Origin: Chrysomallon squamiferum
Lineage: Eukaryota; Mollusca; Gastropoda; Neomphalida; Peltospiridae
Direction: 5' to 3'
Assembly: GCA_012295275.1 (NCBI GenBank)
Contig: CM022679.1
Span: 25,459,907-25,503,906, forward strand
DNA length: 44,000 nt
Shown here: positions 12,937-35,769 of the stretch, in pieces
Position numbering within the stretch: the first letter of the stretch is position 1
Layout of the letters: the number at the start of each line of letters is the position of its first letter
Program-made: the position numbers and the translations under genes
The notes under the pieces: generated by a model
Seen by the model: only the letters and a program-made list of their open reading frames with translations
Database searches by the model: none
Told to the model about the DNA's origin: nothing

Positions 12937-14117
12937 ATGGAATCAACACTGGAAAAGATAGAAACGATTTCTGACAAATCCGAATTCGACACAAAAATAG
13001 AAAATAAAATGGAGAGCGTCACAAGTGAAAATTGCAGTAAAATGAGTAATGACCAGGAAATGCACGAAGAACAGATACTTAAAGATTCTAGTCAAAACAT
13101 GTTATCCAAAAATCAGCTGAAAAGACAACGAAAACATGAACGGTGGCTTCAAATTAAAGCACAAAAAAGGTAATTTCAAATCTAACAATTATTAATCAGA
13201 CACTACTCTGGGCTATTAATAATTTAAAATTAACAGAAGACTATCTATAATCTAGTGAATAGAAATAATAAAATTATTATAAATAAAAAATACATGAAAT
13301 TTTCATTAAATTAATTTAACTAATGGTTATGATTAACTTTATGTGTATGTTTCTTCTTACACACATATAGACACAAAATTAAATCAGTTTTACAATAAAT
13401 GAATAATCATTATAATCATAATGGCATCCATTTCATGGCATGTTTTAAATCCATTTCTATTTTAAAATAGCTTGTGACATTTGTACTTACAATTACTGTA
13501 ATCATTTCGAGACTAGGTTTTCTATTTAAAAAAAAAATAATACTAATACTAACAACAAACATATTTATTTATGGAAAAATTTATTTGAAACTTAATTGTT
13601 GATCTATGCATGTAAGTATCAGTATTCATATGCTTACATATATATATACAGAAAAGAAGAAAAAATTAAGAAGAAGAAAAAGTTTGCTGAAGCACGTGAG
13701 AAAGGATTATTAAATGGACCAACAAGGAAAAGTTTGAAGAAAAACTGTATGAAACATTCTAGCTGCAAGATTAAAGTAGCCTTGGACTGTTCATTTGACA
13801 GTTATATGACTCCAAAGGTTGATTATTTTTTAAATATATGTCTGTCTGTCAGTATGTCTGTCCGTCTGTCCATATATATAGTTTTGGTGATAGGTCATAA
13901 TTGTAATGACTTCGATTAAAATAATGTAGGTGAGATCACACCTAGCAAAAGTTTAATAGTATCACCATCAACATTGTCATGGACAGATTAATTTTTGATG
14001 TCTAATTTTGTATATATCAATTAATGAAAATTAATAGTATCTTTTCACATGACATTCATTTAATTTAACTCAGACCTTCTGAACCTGTCTCTTAATATTA
14101 CAGTTTGGCTGTTTCAT

Positions 14118-14161
<44 letters not shown>

Positions 14162-16858
14162 GACATAAATGTTTCTAAAAAACTTCTGGCAGTGAATCAA
14201 TTTATATTACAGGATACTATACACCTTGTTCAGCAAATACAGCACAGTTACTCAGCAAACCGGAGAGCTGAAAACCCTTTACAGGTATTTATTCATTTTT
14301 TTATAACATAAATACATTAAAAAAAAGAAGAAGAAGAAAAGTTAACTTTGTGATTGCAACAGAATTAGAAAATGCAATGAAATCAGAAAACTTGAACTGT
14401 ATAATACTCTGATAAGAGTACTCCCAGATAAAAAAATGAAAATAAATTACAATTATGTTGTTTAAATTTTTTTTTTGAACAGTAATGTCTGCAGTAGTGT
14501 CTTGTCAATTCTTAGTGAAATACCTTGTCCACAAAAATAGCAATCAACAACATAATATTAATATTATTATATATTCTATTTTAAGCAGTGGATCAAGGAG
14601 TTTTATGTTCAAAGCCACTTGAATGTTAAGTAACAAAAGTTAAAATGTATAATTTTTTATATTTCTTTTATTAAATATGCCTTCTAAAATTCTCTGCCTG
14701 TCACATATTTCTCCTTTAAATTGGTTGTCTTCTAGCATAGTCTTGAAAATCCCTTGGATCATATAATCTTAGAATAGTGTTGTTTTATTTTCAGTTCTAT
14801 GTGTGTGGTGTTGATGGCAAAACTAAACAGAGACTTGAAGACATTGGTGATTACAGAGGTTGGGATGTAGGTAATTTAAAATATGAAATTCTTGGATAGT
14901 GTTCTGTAACTGCAACCAGCACAATCAAACTGTTTTTATGTTTATTTCTGTCTACATTTATGGACACATTTTTCTGTTGGTGTTTCGGGATCTAAGATTG
15001 TGCAACTTTTACATTTTGTTAGACTTATGTTCTAAAACATTTAAGTTATTTATTATTTGCAGTTATTTGTCTCTGAACTAAAACCTTTTCCATATTTCTA
15101 TTAATTAAGTAGTGTTTGCATTTAATGGTGGGAAAAAAAACTCAGTCTTTTATATTAATTTATACTGTAAAACGTTTTTGATGTGTGTGTGTGTGTGTAT
15201 AAATATATTTTTACACATACACAGTCTCACACACACACATAAGCACATATATCGACTTGATATATATATTTGACATTTTGTTTTCAGGTATATATGGAAG
15301 ATAGACATTATTTAGATGCATTTGACAAAGACAGCATTGTTTATCTATCCAGTGAATCCCCAAATGTTTTGAAAAAACTAGAAGAAGACAAAGTTTATGT
15401 CATAGGAGGACTTGTAGATCATAATCATTACAAGGTGATATTTTAAATTATGTTTCTTTTTTTCTTAATGACAGCATAATGTAATAAACAGCTTAACATT
15501 TATTAATTGTTCATAACTGGTTACAAGGTGTCTAAACATTTTATTTTTTAAATATGGGCTGCAAGCTTATTTATATGCATACTTCTAAACAAAATTTATT
15601 TTTATGCACATTTTTAAATATATTTATATATATATTAAATTTTATATTCATACATACATAATTACAAAACAAATATTTTAATTTATAATCTTAAATTTTG
15701 GAATACAATAATTTGGTCTATATAAATTATATTTACCTCTAATTAAACTTTTTACAGTTATTTCCTGATAGTTGTGAATATATACACATACATTCTACAG
15801 CATTTTAAGTTTTTATCTTATTTTTTTCTTATTTAGGGTCTCTGTCATAATTTAGCTGAAGAGAAGGGAGTGCAGCATGCCCAACTTCCAATAGGAGAAT
15901 ACATCGAGATGAAATCTAGAAAAGTCCTAACAATCAACCATGGTTTTTTTTTTTTTTAAATTGTCATAGATATTTTCTTTTTTATGTCTAATTTGTATTT
16001 AAGAAATTGTCTTAAAAGTACTTTTGATCTTTAATATTTCTGGTATGTTGCCAAGTTTTAGTTTTTAAGTATATTCATAAAATATTTATCAAAACTATTT
16101 CAGTGAAGAGTTAAATAAATATATGATAATTATTTTATTATCAGTGTAGATTTTTTATCATGAGATTTAACAATATATTGTAAGATAAACTGATGTCACA
16201 ATATCTTAAATCATGTAAGTTAAACTTAACAAAAATTTTAATAATTTCCCATAAACATTTAAAAAACATTTTGAAAAAAAATGTATTATCATAATCGTCA
16301 GCCGTATTTTAATAATTTTATCTTGGAAGTCGTTAATTTTTTAAAATTGTTATTATTTAAAATATTTTTTTTATTACTGGTATTGCTCTGTGATTAGATT
16401 AATTTTGATGTTTAAAAATGAGATTTTTAATCACTTAAATATATATATATTTTTTTCCCTCAGTATTTGAAATTTTGCTGAAGTACACTGAATCAGGAGA
16501 CTGGAAGTCTGCCTTCTTCCAAGTCTTGCCTCCAAGAAAAGGAATCTCAGTGCGTGAAACAAGACAGGATGAACATGAAGAAACCAAAACATTACCTGAT
16601 CAGAATACAGAATCTCAACATCTTTTGAGTGACCTATCAGAGAAAAACCCAGATTGTTCTGAAGATGATAAAACAATGTCCGATTCAAAAAGTAAAAAAT
16701 GTAAAGAACTCTCCTCTGATGGTGTGCAGAATATTAGTCTAGAGGAGATGAAGAAAGATGATGAGGTTTCTTCTACAGACATTGTTAAAGATTCATCAGA
16801 AAATGTTTTGTCAGATGACTGTAAAGAATTTAGGAACAATCAAAACAAACAGAGCTAA
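12937..16858 (+). CDS. TRMT10A: tRNA (guanine(9)-N1)-methyltransferase, TRMT10A type, complete, 7 exons
   Basis: The family product is the SPOUT-fold enzyme that uses S-adenosylmethionine to make m1G at position 9 of cytosolic/nuclear tRNAs. Exons: 12937-13169, 13652-13817, 14213-14284, 14795-14866, 15288-15434, 15837-15942, 16464-16858; they join in phase to 1191 bases, 396 residues (human TRMT10A is about 340). The N-terminus is acidic, then a Lys/Arg-rich tract (QLKRQRKHERW, then KIKKKKKFAEAR) typical of Trm10 tRNA binding. The catalytic domain starts at VALDCSFDSYM (about residue 119). YVIGGLVDHNHYKG (about 218-231) holds the conserved Asp225, equivalent to the Asp proposed as general base in yeast Trm10, and HAQLPIGEYIEMKSRKV is the cofactor-binding knot. 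The C-terminal about 110 residues are Ser/Asp/Glu/Lys-rich and unstructured-looking. TRMT10B and the mitochondrial TRMT10C are less likely: there is no targeting signal, and the synteny and knot sequence match TRMT10A. Exon 6 ends at a weak donor. Confidence 0.94.
14121..14157. repeat. (AAT)n microsatellite
   Basis: About 12 AAT units in TRMT10A intron 2, 55 bases before exon 3. Confidence 0.9.
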
Positions 16859-16871
16859 TACAATATTTTGT

Positions 16872-16877
16872 AATAAA
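16872..16877 (+). terminator. Poly(A) signal of TRMT10A
   Basis: AATAAA 14 bases after the TAA stop; if used, the 3' UTR is very short. Confidence 0.6.
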
Positions 16878-17139
16878 AGAATAATGTTTTAATCATACAG
16901 AATGTATTGCTGTGACATTTTTTTTATCTATGTAGATTTTCAGATTTATCGATCCGATTTCTCTTTCAACCAGAGAATCATCATGTGCACAATCACATGT
17001 GCCTCATAGTATCAGATGCATGGGTCACACTAGCTTACCGGCTGCACATGTACATACCCATAAAATATTTATTCAGTCTTGAAAATTCTACTAGCAAAGT
17101 TCTTCCAGTTGTAAGTTACACACAGATATACAAAGGCAT

Positions 17140-17273
17140 GTATATAATTTGCATATATACACAAAAACACCTACAGATATACACACATGTATATAACATA
17201 TACATATATACATATATACATATACATACATATATATATATATATGCATACACATACATATATATGTATATGA
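17140..17273. repeat. TATA/CATA low-complexity DNA
   Basis: Degenerate TATACA, CATATA and TATATG units; the long frames on both strands are Tyr-Ile-His artefacts. Confidence 0.8.
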
Positions 17274-17868
17274 AACAAAAATGAATACTAAAACAACTAA
17301 ATAATTTAAAATAATGAAATTGGAATGTAATATTTAATTTCATTTCTTTAATGTATAACAATTTTTGTGTAATCCAGATAGCATATTTATTTAAGCTGTT
17401 GGTTCGTGAAAAAAAAAAAATTAAAAATAAATAAACTTTAAAAATGTAGATGTCAGAACATTTTCGTGGAATACAAGTTAGGAAATTATGTCTTCTTTTG
17501 TCGCGGATATAGAATGTGTTAATTGATGCATAGAGAGATAAATGTCAGATTAAATTCAAAGATGACAATTTCTAAGAATGTTATTTTTGTATCAATTGCT
17601 AAAGTTGAAAATCACTTACGATCAAATTGAAATTATGTTTTATCCACGCGTGCCTTTACGTGCATAATAAGCCATATCGAGCTGTCCAAGTTATGGTCTT
17701 AAATGTATTTTAAGAGAAACAAAAGGGTTTTACAACAAATTACATTCATGCACTGAAGGAATAAAACGTTTACATATGTACAAAAATCTACAAAATGTTC
17801 TTAATTGATAATCAAGTCAAAATGCCATTCAGAGAATATTAATTTAATTTTATTTTTTTTTAAATTTT

Positions 17869-17978
17869 CTATCAGCGTTTTACAGACATTGACACCAGAC
17901 ATCTGTTGCCTTGGAAACCAGTATATGTGTCTGCTCGTAGAGAGTGACAAAAAAATGAAACAGCAGAACGCAATCAGA
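17869..17978 (+). other. Candidate exon of an unknown plus-strand transcript
   Basis: A pyrimidine-rich tract ending TTTTCTATCAG precedes 17869-17978, which ends ATCAGAAG before GTACAT, a fair donor. One frame is open throughout (35 codons). The segment has ordinary base composition, unlike its surroundings, and contains the X-box at 17905-17918. I recognise no family and found no partner exons, so it may be regulatory DNA. Confidence 0.2.
17905..17918. promoter_or_regulatory. Strict RFX X-box match
   Basis: GTTGCCTTGGAAAC fits the strict palindromic form GTTGCC-N2-GGAAAC bound by RFX factors, usually near ciliary gene promoters. Twelve fixed bases make a chance match in 44 kb unlikely. No recognised gene begins here. 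Confidence 0.5.
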
Positions 17979-18268
17979 AGGTACATCTTGATTAGTTTTA
18001 GCCAGCTGTTATACGAGTTCACACGCTGCCAGAAACAGCCGTGTTGTCAACACACGTTGTCTCCTGTGCAGGTTTCCATGCTGGCAGTTAAAACAACACA
18101 CACGTGAAATTATACCTATTTCATATCGTCATACATGCAGTCGCATGCATGTGCACTTAAGTCATTTCTTTGGTATATAATTAAACATCGTATCCCATAT
18201 AAAACAATATGTCATTGTCAGTATTAAAAATGGCGGTAAATGTTTTTAAATACCGTAACGAGTAAATG

Positions 18269-18277
18269 ATGATGATG

Positions 18278-18323
<46 letters not shown>
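18269..18323. repeat. (AAT)n microsatellite
   Basis: GAT units pass into about 17 AAT units, followed by (AAAT)n and (AAAG)n, in the convergent interval. Confidence 0.9.
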
Positions 18324-18324
<1 letters not shown>

Positions 18325-18399
18325 CTGAAATAAATAAATAAATGGGCAAAGAAAGAAAGAAAGAAAATAAATTAAAAACATGCTGTTTATTATTAAGCA

Positions 18400-18400
18400 T

Positions 18401-18431
<31 letters not shown>

Positions 18432-18433
18432 TT
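18400..18433. repeat. (TTTA)n microsatellite
   Basis: About eight TTTA units. Confidence 0.9.
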
Positions 18434-18974
18434 ATGTTACAAAATAATACTGGTGCACACACATCACACATTAGCATGAATACATTAATGAATTTTGTTA
18501 TGACAAAACAGTCTACAAAAAAAAGAAAAGAAGTTATTATTACCGCTATCATTAATATTATTGCACCAAATAGATTATATAAATATACATCTATAGGTCA
18601 ATATTTCGTTTATATTGTTTATAAAAATAATGACACTCGCAGAAGAATTAGTAAAAATAGTTTTTAAATAAATACATGTTTATCGACGCTTTGTTAGATA
18701 AAATAAATTAAGATGAAAAGGTTTTTTAAAAAGAAGCATTATTCAGCCGTTAAAATAACAATGAAAATACAAACATTTAACATAAAAGATATTTACAAAT
18801 AAATGAAAATAAAATTAATATATATACACTGTACAATTGTTGGAATAAATATTAAGTATAAAATTATAAACAAAGCAAATACTGGTAATTTTTTATCTAT
18901 CTATATATAAACCACTTAAATATTATCACATACAGCTCTGTAAGGTTTTTGAAAATAATACTGCATGTATTAAG

Positions 18975-19140
18975 GTGTATGAGCAAAATGGCGACGAGGC
19001 GTGACCGTGTGTTTCAGGGAGTTGACTGCCATGGCAAATTCAGGCAAAACAGGGGAGACAATTTGGCTAAAGCTAAAAGAAATTAATACTTCTGTCTCTA
19101 TCTGTTTAAAATCAACCGCTTTGCCCCCGTCAGGGTACGT
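18975..19140 (+). other. Non-AT-rich island with start-like and splice-like signals
   Basis: The island begins with AAAATGGCGACGAGG (a YY1-type motif over an ATG at 18988, whose frame stops after 33 codons). It continues with a second ATG at 19031 in an excellent Kozak context (GACTGCCATGGC) and ends at CAGG before GTACGT, a strong plus-strand donor at about 19134. The frame from 19031 is open to that donor (about 35 codons) and has no family likeness. On the minus strand the same bases could be a last exon ending HTVTPRRHFAHTP-stop after a TTTAG acceptor. Either an unannotated first exon or an alternative last exon of the C4orf17-like gene is possible. Confidence 0.3.
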
Positions 19141-19679
19141 ATACGATCTTTTATTCACACCGATCATCAAAAGGATTTCGATACTATACTAACACGAACT
19201 AGAAGTAATAGTATGAATCTTTTAACGAGAGAGACAGAGAAAGAGAGGGTGATTTCTAAAAAAAAAGAAAAAAAAAAGAAAACAACGTCGATAAGGAGTG
19301 ATAAAGAGATAGAGATTATCCATTCTGCAACGTACATGATAAGTTACAAGACGATTATTTTGATTAAAAAAAAAATGATTTGGAGATTTATTAAATTTAA
19401 GCATGATGACAATAAGTAAAAGCTGATATCTTACTGGTTATCATTACGGATACATCTATAAATTACTCAGGACATCGGAAAAATATTTCATCATCATCAT
19501 AATAATAAGGGGAAATGACTTGAACGAAAATATTCCTAACTAAAATTTTGCAGTTAAGATTTTATTTTTTTTCTCAATAAATAAAAAATAAAATCATTGA
19601 TTAAAAACGTTTCGTTCTTCCTTTTTTTGTTTTGCTTGTGGCTAAAGGAATGTCTTTTGTCCTGTACGTTATTCTGTTA

Positions 19680-19685
19680 TTTATT
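19680..19685 (-). terminator. Poly(A) signal of the C4orf17-like gene
   Basis: Minus-strand AATAAA, 15 bases past the TAA stop of exon 8. Its closeness supports that stop as the true end. Confidence 0.55.
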
Positions 19686-19700
19686 ATTAGTTTTCTTCTA

Positions 19701-29734
<10,034 letters not shown>

Positions 29735-30716
29735 GCTGGAATAAAAGATGAAAATATTTTATCAGCTATGTAACTGAGTGTAGAACTTGTTAGGTAAAAC
29801 GACGTGGAGTTTACTGAAAATGTGAGGTGTGACCCATTCCCATGAAAGGTGTATAAAGGAAGGAATACTTTATTAAAAGACGTAATAAAAAACAAATTTA
29901 AAGTATGATTATGTATTACTGAATAAGACTATTGAGTAAGAACGCTTCCTATAAATACATACACTTTTCTATTATATGTATATATAATATATATTAGACA
30001 TGGTTTTCAATATAAGACCTTTAATATAAAAGATATTTACTTATTCAGAAAAACATTGTATGTATGCATATGAATGTGTGTGTGTGTCTGTATGTGATTG
30101 TGTGTGTGTGCGCGTCTGTGCGCGTATATATGATCCATTTATGCTATAATGTTTTAAATGTCGTAAGGTAATTCAAAATGAGGTTGTCACATTTAGAGAC
30201 GACTGTTAATTTTAAATGAACATTTTTATACGTTTTAAAGAAACTAGATGGTCTAATAATATATTATTAATATCGTTTATCATGAACTCAGGTTTCGTAA
30301 GCTGCAAAACAGATTAAATTAAACCTGTTGATGAACAGAACTATACTTTTTAACATGTGTCGGGTCACCGCTATCGCTTTAGGAGACTTTATATTCCTTT
30401 CATGCAGTCTGGTCATCTATAACTTTTTTTTTTTTTCCCCCCTTGTTTTTCGGAATTGCAGACATTTTGAAAAGAACTTTATTGATTGCATTATTCAGTG
30501 ATATAAGGGGGGGGTAAATCCAACCATAAACTGGCTGAAAACAACATTCTGCATGTTCTGAACATAAACAATTTGATAAAACGTTTTTTTTTTTTTTTCA
30601 TGGTATTTTCTGCCTGTCATGCGAAATGTTAAAACCTTGTCGTTGTTAACATTACTGGTGTGTAATATCAGGCATAACTGTTTTGTTTTAGTTTTTTTAA
30701 TAATTTTTTTTATAAT

Positions 30717-30718
<2 letters not shown>

Positions 30719-30749
<31 letters not shown>

Positions 30750-30787
30750 GAGGATATTTTAAAACTTTTCCAGATAATATATTTGTA

Positions 30788-30819
<32 letters not shown>
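30719..30819. repeat. T30 and A31 homopolymers facing each other
   Basis: T at 30719-30748 and A at 30789-30819 are separated by 40 bases. Together they could pair as a 30-bp stem. Confidence 0.85.
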
Positions 30820-30821
<2 letters not shown>

Positions 30822-31396
30822 ATTAAATAAATATTTAAATCATCATAATAATATTACAGAAATACATTATAGCATTATTAGCCAAAACATTTGATTAAGT
30901 ATCATCCATCTATCAATAAATCAATTCATCGACCCACCAACCGTCTATCTTTCCATCCATCCCTGTGTTTGTCAGTCTCTCTAAAGTTTTCACAGTCGTT
31001 GTTAAAATCTGTGTGTACATACACTAAAATTACACATATTCTGTGCTTGAAATAATAACTGACGAAGAATTCTTGTAAACTGTACAGAGAAATACAGAGA
31101 ATTTGTTTTGATCTGGAAATCAATGACGGCTGTGATATATATACAACCACTCTGCTTCACTGAGAGAAATAATTGATAAAAACCGATTGAGTCTATTTTC
31201 CATTATTGTTATTGCTGTGTCATTTCTACTGCAACAGACTGCTAACATTCAACTAAAACTAAAATCATTATCTGAGTTCAGTGTACAAAATTATAAATCA
31301 GTGGTGCAATCTTCTCTAGGTTTGTGTGTGTGTTTCAGTAGGAAATTACTTAGCAACAACCATCCCTCTATCCATGACCATAAATACTTACAAATG

Positions 31397-31401
<5 letters not shown>

Positions 31402-31430
<29 letters not shown>

Positions 31431-31510
31431 TGTATGTATGTATGTATGTATTATGTATGTATGTGTGTATGTATCCATGTATGTATGTACATGTATTCAT
31501 GTATGTATGT
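31402..31510. repeat. (TATG)n microsatellite
   Basis: About 12 near-perfect units, then decayed TATG units to about 31510. Confidence 0.9.
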
Positions 31511-31966
31511 GTACAGGTGTGTGTTTGTATGCATTCATGTATATGTGTTCGTACTTACAATTATCTACCTATCGATAACAATCAGTCTCCCTGTATATTT
31601 AGTGCACTGTCACCAAAAAGCAAATAAGAGATATACTAATTAAAAGAGAGAGAAAAAAGAACTGTAAACAGCAGTCGTATCTCGTAATGGATCTTAAGAA
31701 ATAAAAAAAATAAAAAACAATTTGAGAAATCTGAACTGAAAAGCCTGTTTAAGTATTAATAACAACGTTCAGTCTATGATAGGCGCTGATAATGAAATAC
31801 CAGTTGATTTTATTTCACTGTGGAGGGTGATTATTTCAGCTATTGAACTGTGAGTGGACACGAGATGGTTTATGTACGTAAAGTCTTTTACCCGATGACG
31901 TCACGAAAACAAGTACCTATCCATTTGTCGACCATATTTATTTTTTAGGTTGAAATTGTTTCTCGG

Positions 31967-31969
<3 letters not shown>

Positions 31970-32010
<41 letters not shown>
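31970..32010. repeat. (TTA)n microsatellite
   Basis: About 13 TTA units. Confidence 0.9.
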
Positions 32011-32011
<1 letters not shown>

Positions 32012-33829
32012 TTGGTTGTGCAGTTTATTTATTTAGTTAGTTATTTAGTGACATAGCTAGTTAGTTAATTTAATTAGTGAAATGCTTTAAACTTTCTTTT
32101 CGTATGCTTATTTATGTCTTATATTTAAAATTTATTTAAGTGTTTGTTAGATATAATGGGATTTATTTTGCATGCCTCTGTATATATTTATTGTATTTAT
32201 TCTTTCGTTAATTCATATAAATATTTGGATAGGTAAATAAAGAACTATGCTAATGATAAACAAGAACGTGCGTTTTACAGATGGATGTATACACAGTCAG
32301 TTAAAACAGAGAGATAAATAGACAGGCATATAGAAAAAAAGATATACAATTCGAATTCACTACAAATATCGCTTGTGATTTGACTTAATATTTACAAATC
32401 AGAAACAATTCAGCTATTTTTGTAAACAGTTTCTAGCAATTAAACTGCTAACGAAAAAAACGGTGCAGTTTATCGCATAGTGTGAACGTACCTTAACGGA
32501 ACACTTCATTTCACTTTACCAGTACGTTTTAAACCTAATACTCCGAACTGATCAAGAGATATCGAAAGCAGTGTATATTTACCTTCTATATCTACCTGTT
32601 TACAAACTAATTATTAAAATCTCCAAACCGGAGCATAACAAAAAAACTAGACAAATATCCAGATTATTTTCCAGCAGTAATTAGTCACATAACATCAAGT
32701 AAACATAATCATAAAAAAAAAATATCATGTTCAAAAACTTTGAAAATAAACGAAAAAAAAAAAAAAAAAAAAACAAGAATGAATTTAAGGAAAAACACCA
32801 GACAATACTTGTCATTGAAAAACGTTAAGGTTAAAAAGTTAGATAGTTATCGAGAGAAAAAAAGAAAGGAAGAAAAAAAAAATATTTTCATTATTTTTAC
32901 GTTTAGTTTTACCTGTCTTTATTCTTTACGTTTGTTTTGCAAGTTGTTACAATGAAATCAATTCAGACAGCGAAAATAAATGACTTTGTTAACAGGCCTG
33001 AAAAATACCCGACACAACACAAATGAAGGATGTAACATGATAGTGCAGATTAGTGTCTGAACCTTCAACAACAACAACAGTGTGATTAATGAGAAAGTAG
33101 TGAATAAATGTTTCACTATACTGTAATATAAGTTTAATAAAATCTAACTCTCTCTCTCTACACATATATGTGTGTGTTCGTTCGTGCGTGCGTTTATCAA
33201 TTAATAAATGCCAGCTAAACCAGTAAATAAATAAATAAATAAATATATATATATTTATAAATTTCAACAAGAATTCGGAATTTTTTTCTCTCACTTTTTA
33301 TGAAAAACAACGCCAACCTTTATCTTCTACTCTTTCTTAACTTTTTCAATAAATAAAAAAAAAAAAAAAAAAAATACCCCACAAGACAGTAATTGTTATT
33401 CAAATACTAAAAAGGATATTAACGTTGGAAATATATATTTTTTTTTTGCCCTTTTCTCCGTTCACCCTGATTTACAATATCTGTCGCTTACGGCAACCGC
33501 AACTGTTATTATTACGATTTTTATTCTTGACGTTAACAGGTTAGAAATACGGAATCTCATAATAGTACCATGAGTCGTGTCAGAGGCTGGGTTTCACAGA
33601 ACAACAGAAGATGCATGTCAGACACGGTAATCGAATGATCGACCCGAACTCCACGCTGAGATGCAAAAACAGCAGCATATAAAATAATGACAAATTCATT
33701 CATTTCAGATAACACAGAGACTAAAAGTGAATTATTTCTTTTGAGAGCAGTGTTATGTTACGACTATGTTCATTACGTTAGGCAGAGCGAATGCTTATAT
33801 GAATGCACACATGTGTATGTTTGTTGTTA

Positions 33830-34112
33830 TGTGTATGTATGTATGTATGTTTCTGTGTCTGTCTATCTGTAAATATGTATGTATTTATGTATGCATGTTT
33901 CTGTGTTTGTATGTGTGTATAAATACCTGTGTGTATGTGTATATGTTTGTGTATGTATGTATGCATGTATATATGTATCTATATATCTGTGTGTAAATAT
34001 ATATATGTATGTGTGAAAATGTATTTACGTAAGAATGTATCTCAGTGTGTATTGTATATGAATGTGTACTTGAGTGTGTGTGTGGTTGTGTGTGTGTGTG
34101 TGTGTGTGTGCA
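33830..34112. repeat. Degenerate TATG and GT low-complexity DNA
   Basis: Decayed TATG units end in a (TG)n tract at 34080-34112; the Cys-Val-Tyr-Met frames are artefacts. Confidence 0.85.
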
Positions 34113-34780
34113 AAAATGAATAGAAATTATATCCGCATATGTTTTCAGACCAGAAACAAATGAAATATTCTATATAAAAGAAAACAGAAGAAAGAAATCA
34201 ATATAACCACTGTAAAGTTTTAACTGCGTTGTCACATTGATATGTAATACTAAAAAAAAAGAAAAAAAAAAGAAAAGGGGGTTAAAAATCGTATTTTCAT
34301 GTACTAACAATAGTTTTCATTTGTGAATTAAAATTTATCGTCTAAGTAAATTTTGTTTTTAATGACGTCAGAAATGAATATAAACAGTTCTACCCTTAAT
34401 ATAATATAGAACAGATAAAATATTTTATGATTCCTTATTATCATTATTATTAAGAATTTATTTTTTTATTTTGTTCGGTATACAATACGGTTTGAGATTG
34501 AAGAACTGTTTTAATTATTTTAAGAAATTTATATTTAAATCGATGTTAGCCATAAAAGATAATGATATTAAAAGAATTAATGTTTTCTTTATTTTTATTG
34601 CTGTACTGTCCTACTACTACAACTACTTTTTTCCTACTTTTTAATCTATGTTTTCAATTCTTTGTTTAAAAAAGTGAGAAAAATATATGAATCATCCAAA
34701 AAATATTAAAAATATAACACATGCCAAACAATAAAAATTTCAAATAATGAAAAACTGAATTCAAAATATACACATTTGTT

Positions 34781-34781
34781 A

Positions 34782-34818
<37 letters not shown>
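34781..34818. repeat. Poly(A) tract
   Basis: About 38 A, then A-runs broken by single G. It could be the tail of an old retroposed copy, but no body is recognised to its left. Confidence 0.8.
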
Positions 34819-34820
<2 letters not shown>

Positions 34821-35769
34821 AAAAAAAAGAAAAAAAAGGTAAATTAAAAATGACATTTCTTTATGTGATATAGGATTTATCACTTACAGACGTAAATGTC
34901 TAATAAATACATTAATTCCCAGATGAGATCTGCAGAAAACAATTTATTCTAATTCAAAAATATGTAACTGAAATCTAAAAAATCCGTTAATAATGAATAA
35001 TATATTATTATCATTTATCATTATTTCCTTCCTTCTTCCTTCCTTTCTTCCTTCCTTCCTTCCTACGTCTATGACTCATTCATTCTGATCTTAACGAATC
35101 TAAGACAAATTCCACCTAGTTCTGAAGTTAACACTGTTATAGACAGACACACTTTTTTTTTTTCCCCTTGACGACGTGGGTTTGATTTGTTTGTGTGATA
35201 ACAATGCTCCGTTTGACAAAACTTACTTTATCGTGTAACAAAGACTACTTCTGCTGTTGAACAGTAACACTGTTTTATTTTTTGGTGTTTTTTTTTTTTT
35301 CCTTCGTGTCTTGTGAACCAGACCAATAACCCAAGATGAACGTTTCTGCTTAGCTGCTCAAATTACTTGACTATTGTGTTTTAGGATTCGCGATCACAGC
35401 CATTGTTTAATTCTAAAGCTAATCTACATGCGTAACAAGTGGAGCTGATCGAAATTGTTAATATTAAGTCGATGTTTTACAGTAATACACAAACAGCAAG
35501 GGCGGGTCCATCCTTTCAGAAAGAAAGGTCAGATGTCGTCCTTGTTATTTCAGGAACTCTCAAAACGAAATTATTTTAATTGCTGTTATATGTTTTAAAA
35601 CTCATCTGGGTGTGAACAGTGGAATAATACATACAGGCCTTATAATAAAATGATAACTGATTTCACCATTGCAAATGTGTTTGAATTATTTGTTTTTATA
35701 TACATTAATAGGAAATGATTTTTTTTTTTTTTTTTTTTTTTTTTGGTTTGGAACAGGCTTTGCGTTCAC

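Larger units (their letters stand above)
16879..19679. other. Convergent interval between TRMT10A and the C4orf17-like gene
   Basis: Both flanking genes end here. It holds TATA/CATA low-complexity DNA (17130-17275), (AAT)n and (TTTA)n tracts, and two stretches of higher complexity (about 17450-18150 and 18975-19140). These two islands contain a strict X-box, splice-like signals and a YY1-like motif. No known protein family is recognised. Confidence 0.5.

Noticed and set aside
31187-31643. Two overlapping frames rich in Tyr-Val-Cys-Met
   Set aside because: Readings of the TATG tract.
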